A program made the translations under genes and the position numbers. Of a DNA stretch of 64,000 bases, positions 50,883 to 58,152 are shown piece by piece (the stretch's first letter is position 1; the number at the start of each line of letters is the position of its first letter). Origin of the DNA: Streptomyces asoensis (GTDB lineage: Bacteria; Actinomycetota; Actinomycetes; Streptomycetales; Streptomycetaceae). Under the pieces are notes generated by a model, which saw only the letters and a program-made list of their open reading frames with translations, was not told where the DNA came from and searched no databases. Where the stretch lies: positions 1,302,001-1,366,000 of the forward strand of contig NZ_CP049838.1 of the NCBI RefSeq assembly GCF_013085465.1, read 5' to 3'.

Positions 50883-53800
50883 ATGCACCTTCTCGTCAAC
50901 GGAATTCAGCACCGGGTCACCGGTGAAATTCTCGTCCCTAACTCGAAATACCACGCGCACCGTGCGCTGATCCTCGCCTCGCTCGCCGACGGCGTCAGCC
51001 GCGTCCACGGGCTGTCCGACGCCCGTCACGTCGAGTACACCGTGCGACTGCTGCGCGACCTCGGTGTGCAGATCGCCAGGGACGGTGACACCTTCGTGGT
51101 GCATGGACTCGGCGGGCGGTACAGGCCCCGCCGGGAGGCGATCTCCGCCGGCAGCTCCGGCACGACGCTGTACTTCATGATCGGTCTGGCCTCACTGTCG
51201 GACCGCGCCGTGTCGGTGACCGGGCAGAAGTACTTCAGGCGACGCCCGGTCGGCCCCCTGCTGCGCGCCCTCGAACAGATGGGTGTCCAGCTGGAGTCGG
51301 CCGACGACTGCCCGCCCATCCATGTATTGGGCCGCAGACCCACGGGCGGCCACGTCACTATCGCGGGCACCCTGTCCCAGTGGGTCTCGGGCCTGATCCT
51401 GTTGGCCCCGTTCGCGACGCGGCACACCACCATCGAGGTGGAGGGCGAACTCAACGAACGCCCCTACCTGGAACTGACCGTGGCGATGATGCGGCAGTTC
51501 GGCCTCGAGGTGACCGTCTCCGAGGACTGGCGGCGCTTCGACATCGAGCCCGGCCAGCAGGCGCGCAGCGTCGAGCTGACGCTGCCGCCGGACATCGGCT
51601 CGGCCGCGTTCGGCATCGCGACCGCAGCACTGCACCCCAGTGATGTGCTGCTGCGCGGGATCACCACGCTGGAGGGCAGCCCGGCCGATCACCCCGAGTT
51701 CCACTTCCTCGACGTCGCACGCTCCATGGGCGTACCGATGGAGATCGACGAGGCGGCCGGCGGTCTCCGCATCCGGCAGGACACGCCGCGGCTCACCGCG
51801 GTCGACGTCGACTGCCGCGACATCCCCGACATGCTGCCGATCCTGTCGACCCTCGCCACGTTCGCGCACGGCGAGTCGGTGTTCCGCAACATCGCGCACA
51901 CCCGGCTCAAGGAGTCCGACCGCGCCGCCGCCATGCTCCAGCTCAACTCCATGGGCGGCCGTCTGGCACTGGCGGACGACGTGCTGCGGGTACGGGGCGT
52001 GGACGGCCTGACCGCGGCCAAGCTGTCCTCGTTCAACGACCACCGCATCCTGATGTCGCTCGCGGTGGCGTCGTCGCGGGCACGGGGGCATTCGACGCTG
52101 ACCTATCCGAACGCGTACCGCATCTCGTACCCGACGTTCCTCGACGCGATGAACACGCTCACTGTGCCCATGTCGGTGGAGGACGGCCCGGCGGGCCCCG
52201 CCGGTGACGACGCGGGCGCCGGTGTCCCCGTGACGACGCCGGAGGCCTTCGGCCCCGAGGCCGCCTCGCGGGTCACGCTGCCGCAGTGGCTGCGCCGAAG
52301 GGCCGAGGCCCGGCCACAGGACACGGCCGTCGTGGACGTGCGCTCCGACCGCGACGAGATGATCACCTGGAGCGAGCTGGCCGAGCAGGTGGACCGTGCG
52401 GCGGCACTGCTGCTGCGGCTCGGGGTACGGCCGGGCGAGAACGTGGCGTACCAACTGCCGAACCGTATCGAGTTCGTGGTGCTGTCGCTGGCGGCCCTGC
52501 GCATCGGGGCCGTGTGCTGCCCGGTCATCCCGTTCTTCCGCAAGCGCGAGCTCGGTTTCGTCCTGCGGCGCTCCAAGGCACGGGTGCTGGTCGTGGCGGA
52601 CCGGCACCGCTCGCGCCTGCCCGCCGAGGAGGTGCTGGACCTGGTCGCCGAGGACGGCTCGGACCTGGATTTGGATCACGTGGTGGTCCTGGCCACCGCA
52701 GGCGGCTCCGCTCAGCTGCCCGAGTCCCCCACGGGCGGGACGACCGTGCACGACTGGGAGCAGGCGCTGTCGGCGACGGCGGTCGACCGCGTGGTGCTCG
52801 ACGCCCTCGCACCGACACCGGAGATGACGGCGCAGCTGCTCTTCACCTCGGGCACCACCAGCGAACCGAAGGGGGTCACCCAGCCCACGCGCAACCTGGT
52901 CAGGGCCGCCGCGATGGAGATCGGGCACCTCGGGCTCGGCAAGCAGGACACGATCTGGGTGCCGTCGCCGCTCGCGCACCAGACGGGCTTCCTGTACGGC
53001 ATGGTGCTCGCCCTGGTACTGGGCGTGCCGCAGATCCTGCAGCCCGAGTGGGACGCCAAGCGAGCACTGCAGTCACTCAACGACCACCGGGCGACGTTCG
53101 TGCAGGCGGCGACGCCGTTCCTGTCCGACCTGGTGAAAGCCGTGGAGGAGAGCGGCGAAACTCCGCAGTACCTGCGGATCTTCGTGGCGACGGGAGCCAT
53201 GGTGCCGCGTGGTCTGGCGGAGCGGGCCGGGCGGGTGCTGGGCACCGACGTGTGCGGGGCCTTCGGCACCACTGAGACCTGCCTGGGCGCGTTGTCGTCA
53301 CCCGGCGACGAGCCCCGGCAGCGCTGGGGTTCCGACGGCCGCGCGCTGGACGGCATCGAACTGCGGATCACCGACGACGAAGGGGTGGTGCTGCCCGCGG
53401 GCAAGGAGGGCAACTTCGAGCTGCGTTCCCCCACGGTCTTCGAGGGTTACCTCGAGCGTCCCGACCTGACGTCCCAGGCGTTCGCGGAGGACGGCTGGTA
53501 CCGCACGGGCGATCTGGCGACGATCGACACCGATGGCTTCCTGCGGATCACCGGGCGGGTCAAGGACGTGATCAACCGCGGCGGCGAGAAGATACCCGTC
53601 GCGGAGATCGAGCAACTGCTGTTCGGACACCCCGCGGTGGACGACGTCGCGGTGGTGGCCATGCCGGACGAGCGTCTCGGCGAGCGCGCCTGCGCCTTCG
53701 TGGTCCCGGCTGGCGGTACGGAGCTGACCTTCGAGGATATGCGGCGTCACCTCGACGGACACGAGGTGGCCAAACAGTACTGGCCGGAGCGTCTGGAGCC

Positions 53801-53900
53801 GATCGACGCCCTGCCACGCAACCCCATCGGCAAGGTGCAGAAGTTCGAACTGCGGGCGCTGGCCCGTGGTTTGCGGCCCCACGACGAGGACGCCGGCTGA
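50883..53900 (+). CDS. Fusion of an EPSP-synthase-like domain and an acyl-CoA ligase/adenylation domain
   Basis: 1005 residues from ATG 50883 (MHLLVNGIQHRVTGEILVPN). Residues about 1-425 are an EPSP synthase (AroA/MurA fold): VPNSKYHAHRALI, SSGTTLYFM, DIPDMLPILSTLA, LKESDRAAAM and NDHRILMS. Residues about 450-1005 are an AMP-forming ligase: [50 protein letters not shown] and NPIGKVQKFEL. The two domains normally sit on separate proteins. The context (acyl-CoA dehydrogenase, ChcA-like SDR, dienoyl-CoA reductase) places it at the entry to shikimate-to-cyclohexanecarbonyl-CoA conversion. The ligase would make the CoA ester and the AroA-like domain might activate or eliminate a ring hydroxyl. By eye some PEP-site residues differ from AroA (Tyr where RxGTxxR-type Arg is usual; Ile/Ser near the C-terminal Lys). 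Domain calls are firm; the reaction is inference. Confidence 0.92.
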   Translation: MHLLVNGIQHRVTGEILVPNSKYHAHRALILASLADGVSRVHGLSDARHVEYTVRLLRDLGVQIARDGDTFVVHGLGGRYRPRREAISAGSSGTTLYFMIGLASLSDRAVSVTGQKYFRRRPVGPLLRALEQMGVQLESADDCPPIHVLGRRPTGGHVTIAGTLSQWVSGLILLAPFATRHTTIEVEGELNERPYLELTVAMMRQFGLEVTVSEDWRRFDIEPGQQARSVELTLPPDIGSAAFGIATAALHPSDVLLRGITTLEGSPADHPEFHFLDVARSMGVPMEIDEAAGGLRIRQDTPRLTAVDVDCRDIPDMLPILSTLATFAHGESVFRNIAHTRLKESDRAAAMLQLNSMGGRLALADDVLRVRGVDGLTAAKLSSFNDHRILMSLAVASSRARGHSTLTYPNAYRISYPTFLDAMNTLTVPMSVEDGPAGPAGDDAGAGVPVTTPEAFGPEAASRVTLPQWLRRRAEARPQDTAVVDVRSDRDEMITWSELAEQVDRAAALLLRLGVRPGENVAYQLPNRIEFVVLSLAALRIGAVCCPVIPFFRKRELGFVLRRSKARVLVVADRHRSRLPAEEVLDLVAEDGSDLDLDHVVVLATAGGSAQLPESPTGGTTVHDWEQALSATAVDRVVLDALAPTPEMTAQLLFTSGTTSEPKGVTQPTRNLVRAAAMEIGHLGLGKQDTIWVPSPLAHQTGFLYGMVLALVLGVPQILQPEWDAKRALQSLNDHRATFVQAATPFLSDLVKAVEESGETPQYLRIFVATGAMVPRGLAERAGRVLGTDVCGAFGTTETCLGALSSPGDEPRQRWGSDGRALDGIELRITDDEGVVLPAGKEGNFELRSPTVFEGYLERPDLTSQAFAEDGWYRTGDLATIDTDGFLRITGRVKDVINRGGEKIPVAEIEQLLFGHPAVDDVAVVAMPDERLGERACAFVVPAGGTELTFEDMRRHLDGHEVAKQYWPERLEPIDALPRNPIGKVQKFELRALARGLRPHDEDAG

Positions 53901-53950
53901 CCCGCGACGAACAGCGGACCGGAACGACGGAACAAGGACAGAGGTGGCAC

Positions 53951-55120
53951 ATGACGGACGAGCAGCAGTTCCACGAGCTGCGTACCCAGGTCGAACAGTG
54001 GGTGGAGGGGCCCGGCGAACGCTGGGCCGAACACATCGAGGAGACCGGCCAGGTGCCCGAGGAGCTGTGGGCCGAGCTGAACGGCCTGGGGTTCCTGCGG
54101 ATAGCCGCTCCCGAGGAGTACGGCGGCCGGGGTCTGGGCTTCGCGCGCTGGATGGAGCTGATGGAGGTCTTCTCCCGCTCGCACGGATCCGTACGCATGA
54201 TCGTGCACGTGGTCAACGGCATCTGGCGATCGATGGACGGCCACGCCGACGACGAGCAGCGCAAGCGCTTCGTCGTTCCCTCCGTCACCGGTGAGATCAA
54301 GATCGCCTTCGCCCTCACCGAACCGGGCAACGGCACCGGCGCGGACATCACCACGTCGGTGGTGCGCGAGGGCGACACGTACTACCTCTCAGGACGCAAG
54401 CACCTGATCACCTTTGGGGTGCGCTGCGACTACTACCTGCTGGCCGCCCGGGTCGAGGGCAGCACCGGGCACGAGGGCACGGTGGCCCTGCTGGTGCCGC
54501 GTGATGCCCCGGGCGTCACGGTCGAGGACACTTCCAACACCATGGGCGTCACGGGTACCGACCATGCGTCTTTGGCCTTCGACCGCACCCCGGTGCCGGT
54601 CGACCACCGGCTCGGTGCGGAGGGCCAGGGCCTGGAGGTGTTCCTCGGCGGCTTCCTCACCCCGTCCCGGATCTCCGTGGCGATGAGCTGCGTAGGGCTC
54701 GCGCAGCGCGCCCAGCAGTTGGCCGTCGAGTACGCCCGCAACCGTGTGACCTTCGGCAAGACGCTCACCCAGCGCCAGGCCATCCAGTTCATGATCGCCG
54801 AGAACGCGGCGGACATCGAGGCCGCACGGCAACTGGTCCTGCACGCGGCGCGCCGCTTCGAGGAGGGAGCGGACGACGCGTCCATGCAGTCGTCGATGGC
54901 GAAGATGCACGCGGTGACGATGCTGACGAACGTCACCGACAAGGCGCTCCAGGTGCACGGCGGGCTCGGTTACTGGAAGTCGCAGAAGATCGAGCGGGTG
55001 TACCGCGACGCGCGTGCCCAGCGCTTCGAGGAAGGCACCAACGAGGTGCAGAAGGCCGTCGTCTTCCGCGAGTTGCTCCAGCGCACGACGTCCCGGGACG
55101 GAGAGGGAACGATCCGATGA
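53951..55120 (+). CDS. Acyl-CoA dehydrogenase, cyclohexanecarbonyl-CoA pathway
   Basis: 389 residues from ATG 53951, with GAGG upstream. Typical acyl-CoA dehydrogenase motifs are FALTEPGNGTGAD (FAD/substrate region), NTMGVTGTDHASLAF, RVTFGKTLTQRQAIQFMIA and the C-terminal FEEGTNEVQ, which contains the expected catalytic Glu. It lies 50 bp after the ligase fusion and overlaps the next gene by 4 nt. In the proposed pathway it would introduce or rearrange a double bond in a cyclohexene-carbonyl-CoA intermediate. A cyclohexanecarbonyl-CoA gene set including chcA is known from the ansatrienin producer Streptomyces collinus; the exact step for this enzyme is inferred. Confidence 0.92.
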   Translation: MTDEQQFHELRTQVEQWVEGPGERWAEHIEETGQVPEELWAELNGLGFLRIAAPEEYGGRGLGFARWMELMEVFSRSHGSVRMIVHVVNGIWRSMDGHADDEQRKRFVVPSVTGEIKIAFALTEPGNGTGADITTSVVREGDTYYLSGRKHLITFGVRCDYYLLAARVEGSTGHEGTVALLVPRDAPGVTVEDTSNTMGVTGTDHASLAFDRTPVPVDHRLGAEGQGLEVFLGGFLTPSRISVAMSCVGLAQRAQQLAVEYARNRVTFGKTLTQRQAIQFMIAENAADIEAARQLVLHAARRFEEGADDASMQSSMAKMHAVTMLTNVTDKALQVHGGLGYWKSQKIERVYRDARAQRFEEGTNEVQKAVVFRELLQRTTSRDGEGTIR

Positions 55121-55959
55121 ACGGCTCGCACCACCAGCAGACACCCGACCGCCAGCAGGTCTCGCTGATCACCGGGGCCTCACGCGGCATCGGCCGCGCT
55201 CTGGCCCTCACCCTCGCCGAACGCGGTGGCACCGTGGTCGTCAACTACAAGAAGAACGCCGACCTGGCTCAGAAGACCGTCGCCGAGGTCGAGGAGGCCG
55301 GTGGTCAGGGCTTCGCGGTCCAGGCGGACGTCGAGACCACCGAGGGCGTCACTACGCTGTTCGACGAGGTGGCGCAGCGCTGCGGGCGGCTCGACCACTT
55401 CGTCTCCAACGCCGCGGCGAGCGCGTTCAAGAGCATCGTCGATATCGGCCCGCACCACCTGGACCGCTCGTACGCGATGAACCTGCGGCCGTTCGTCCTG
55501 GGGGCGCAGCAGGCCGTGAAGCTGATGGACAACGGCGGGCGGATCGTCGCACTGTCCTCCTACGGTTCCATCCGCGCCTACCCCACCTACGCGATGCTGG
55601 GCGGCATGAAGGCCGCCATCGAGTCGTGGGTGCGGTACATGGCGGTGGAGTTCGCGCCCTACGGCATCAACGTCAACGGGGTAAACGGCGGCCTGATCGA
55701 CTCCGATTCGCTGGAGTTCTTCTACAACGTGGAGGGCATGCCGCCCATGCAGGGCGTCCTCGACCGCATCCCCGCGCGCCGTCCCGGCACCGTACGGGAG
55801 ATGGCCGACACCATCGCCTTCCTCCTCGGCGAGGGGGCGGGCTACATCACCGGGCAGACCCTCGTGGTCGACGGCGGGCTCAGCGTCGTCGCGCCCCCGT
55901 TCTTCGCGGACGCGGGTGAGGCGCTGGCGCTGCCGCCCCGGCCGACGCGCGACGCCTGA
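55117..55959 (+). CDS. chcA: Short-chain dehydrogenase, 1-cyclohexenylcarbonyl-CoA reductase (ChcA-like)
   Basis: 280 residues from ATG 55117, which overlaps the preceding TGA and follows GGAGAGGG. The N-terminal nucleotide site is SLITGASRGIG and SNAAAS follows the family pattern. The catalytic region reads YAMLGGMK, so Tyr and Lys are six residues apart. Y-x6-K is the spacing of FabI-type enoyl reductases rather than Y-x3-K of FabG-type ketoreductases. That supports a role in reducing enoyl-CoA bonds in the cyclohexane ring. The C-terminal GYITGQTLVVDGG is typical of the family. ChcA of the ansatrienin producer is a known enoyl-CoA reductase of this type and acts more than once in the pathway; I assign the symbol on motif and context. 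Confidence 0.88.
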   Translation: MNGSHHQQTPDRQQVSLITGASRGIGRALALTLAERGGTVVVNYKKNADLAQKTVAEVEEAGGQGFAVQADVETTEGVTTLFDEVAQRCGRLDHFVSNAAASAFKSIVDIGPHHLDRSYAMNLRPFVLGAQQAVKLMDNGGRIVALSSYGSIRAYPTYAMLGGMKAAIESWVRYMAVEFAPYGINVNGVNGGLIDSDSLEFFYNVEGMPPMQGVLDRIPARRPGTVREMADTIAFLLGEGAGYITGQTLVVDGGLSVVAPPFFADAGEALALPPRPTRDA

Positions 55960-55996
55960 ACGGAACGACCGAAACGACCGAGAAGAGGGATGGCAG

Positions 55997-58096
55997 GTGT
56001 TGGACCAGGTCTTCAGGCCCTGCGTGATCGGTGGCCTGACAGTGCCGCACCGCATCGTCATGGGTGCCATGCACCTGAACCTGGAGACCCTGGACGACGG
56101 TGGCGCGGCCCTGGCCGCGTTCTACACGGAACGGGTGCGGGGCGGCGCCGGCCTGATCGTCACGGGCGGCTCCGCGGTGGATCCGGCGGGTTCCGGCGGC
56201 CCCGGTTACGGCGTGCTCGACGACGAGAAGCACCGGTCGGCGCTGCGCCTGGCCGCCCGCGCGGTGCACGACGCCGGGGGTCTCATCGCCCTCCAGCTCT
56301 TCCACGCCGGGCGGTACGCGCTGCCCGGTACCCCCGGGGCGGACGGTGCCGCCCCCCTCGCGCCGTCCCCCGTGTACAGCCGGTTCTCCCGCACCGTTCC
56401 ACGAACGATGACGGAGGAGCAGATCACCGGCACCGTCGCCGCCTTCGCCCGGGGGGCGGAAGGGGCGTACGAGCTGGGTTTCGACGCCGTCGAGGTGATG
56501 GGTTCCGAGGGGTATCTGATCAATCAGTTCACCGCACCCCTCACCAACCGGCGCGATGACGCCTGGGGCGGTGACGCCGGGCGGCGCCGGCGCTTCCCCG
56601 TCGAGGTCCTGCGGGCCGTACGGGCCGCGGTGGGACCGGGCTTCCCGGTGCTCTTCCGGATGTCGGGTGCCGACCTCGTGGACGACGGCACCCCGTGGGA
56701 GGAGACGGCCGCGCTCGCCGTGGAGCTCGCCGGAGCCGGCGCCGACGCGCTCGCCGTGGGCGTCGGCTGGCACGAGTCCCCGGTGCCGACCGTGCAGGCA
56801 CAGGTACCGGCGGGCACCTGGGCCGTGTACGCCCAGCGGGTCAAGCGGGCACTGCGGGCGGCGGGTCACGGCACGGTGCCCGTCATCGCCTCCAACCGCT
56901 TCAACCGGCTCGCGCAGGCCGAGGAGGTACTGGCCGGGGGCGACGTCGATCTGGTGGCCATGGCCCGCCCGTTCCTCGCGGACCCGGCCATCGTCGACAA
57001 GTCCCGTACCGGGTCGAGCACATCGGTGGACCTCTGCCTCGCCTGCAACGAGGCATGCATCGACCGGTCCTTCGGCACCGAGCGGGTGTCCTGCCTGGTC
57101 AATCCCCGGGCGGGCCACGAGCGTGAGTTCCCGGCCCGGCCGTCTCCCGCGCCCCGGGGCAGATACGCCGTGATCGGCGCGGGGCTCGCGGGACTGGAGG
57201 CGGCCCGCACCCTGGCGAGACTCGGGCACGAGGTCGAGGTCTACGAGGCGGCCGACGAGCCCGGCGGCCAGTTCCGGCTGGCCGCCCTGGTGCCGGGCAA
57301 GGCGGACTTCGCCGCGACCGTACGGCAGCGCGAGCAGGAACTCGACCATCTGAACGTGCCCGTGTACCTGGGGCACCGTATCGGTGCGCGGGACGTGCCC
57401 GTCCTGCGCACCATGGACGGAGTGGTCCTCGCCACCGGGGTCCGCCCGCACCGGCCGGACCTTCCCGGCATCGACCTGCCGCATGTCCTCGACTACGCCC
57501 GGGCGTTCGCCGACCCCGGCGCCCTCGGTCCGCGCGTCGCCATCATCGGCGGCGGCGGAATCGCGATCGACCTGGCGCACCTCCTCACCAGTGGCTCCTC
57601 CCCCGCCCTGACCCCGGAGGAGTTCCTCGCCTCCCGCGCCATGACCGCACCGCCGGAAGCCGTCCCCATGTCACGGACCACCGCTGCCCCGGCCGGTGGT
57701 TCCCGTCAGCTCACCGTGATGCGGCGCAGCGGCAGGATCGGCACCGGAATCGGCCCGTCCACCCGGTGGGTGGTCATGGAAGAACTGCGCGCTCGCGGAG
57801 TACGCCTGCTCACCGACGTCACGTACGAGGAGATCACCCGGGACGGTGTGGTCGTCGTCGAGACAGGAGGAGAACGGCGGTTGGTCGCCGCCGACCATGT
57901 CGTCCTCGCCACCGGCCAGGAAAGCCGACGGGAGGTGGCCGCCGTGCTCCACCGGGCCGGGGTCCCCTTCGAGGCCGCCGGTGGTGCCGCCGACGCCCGG
58001 TCGCTCAACGCCGTACGGGCCACCGCGCAAGGACTGCGCGCCGCCCACCGCATCGTTGAACGGGCCGAGTCGAGGAGGTCGGGACGGAGCGGGTAG
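55997..58096 (+). CDS. 2,4-Dienoyl-CoA reductase-like FMN / 4Fe-4S / FAD oxidoreductase
   Basis: 699 residues from GTG 55997, with GAGGG about 7 nt upstream; TTG 56000 is an alternative. An N-terminal old-yellow-enzyme barrel (about 1-360) has SEGYLINQFTAPLTNRRDD. The iron-sulfur motif CLACNEAC...C follows, with Cys spacing 2, 3 and 11. A C-terminal FAD/NAD(P) domain has VIGAGLAGLEAARTL and VAIIGGGGIAIDLAHLL. This is the layout of bacterial 2,4-dienoyl-CoA reductase and related enzymes. In this operon it would reduce a cyclohexadiene-carbonyl-CoA intermediate between shikimate and cyclohexanecarbonyl-CoA. It is last in the run, 37 bp after chcA, and converges with the regulator gene. Confidence 0.9.
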   Translation: MLDQVFRPCVIGGLTVPHRIVMGAMHLNLETLDDGGAALAAFYTERVRGGAGLIVTGGSAVDPAGSGGPGYGVLDDEKHRSALRLAARAVHDAGGLIALQLFHAGRYALPGTPGADGAAPLAPSPVYSRFSRTVPRTMTEEQITGTVAAFARGAEGAYELGFDAVEVMGSEGYLINQFTAPLTNRRDDAWGGDAGRRRRFPVEVLRAVRAAVGPGFPVLFRMSGADLVDDGTPWEETAALAVELAGAGADALAVGVGWHESPVPTVQAQVPAGTWAVYAQRVKRALRAAGHGTVPVIASNRFNRLAQAEEVLAGGDVDLVAMARPFLADPAIVDKSRTGSSTSVDLCLACNEACIDRSFGTERVSCLVNPRAGHEREFPARPSPAPRGRYAVIGAGLAGLEAARTLARLGHEVEVYEAADEPGGQFRLAALVPGKADFAATVRQREQELDHLNVPVYLGHRIGARDVPVLRTMDGVVLATGVRPHRPDLPGIDLPHVLDYARAFADPGALGPRVAIIGGGGIAIDLAHLLTSGSSPALTPEEFLASRAMTAPPEAVPMSRTTAAPAGGSRQLTVMRRSGRIGTGIGPSTRWVVMEELRARGVRLLTDVTYEEITRDGVVVVETGGERRLVAADHVVLATGQESRREVAAVLHRAGVPFEAAGGAADARSLNAVRATAQGLRAAHRIVERAESRRSGRSG

Positions 58097-58152
58097 TGCG
58101 GGACCCGGAATCCTCGGCCGATGCGGGGCGCGGCACCGTCGGACGGGGCGGG

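Noticed and set aside
55117..55959. Annotation of the SDR as a 3-oxoacyl-ACP reductase (FabG)
   Set aside because: The Tyr-Lys spacing is six residues as in enoyl reductases, and the operon context is cyclohexanecarbonyl-CoA formation.
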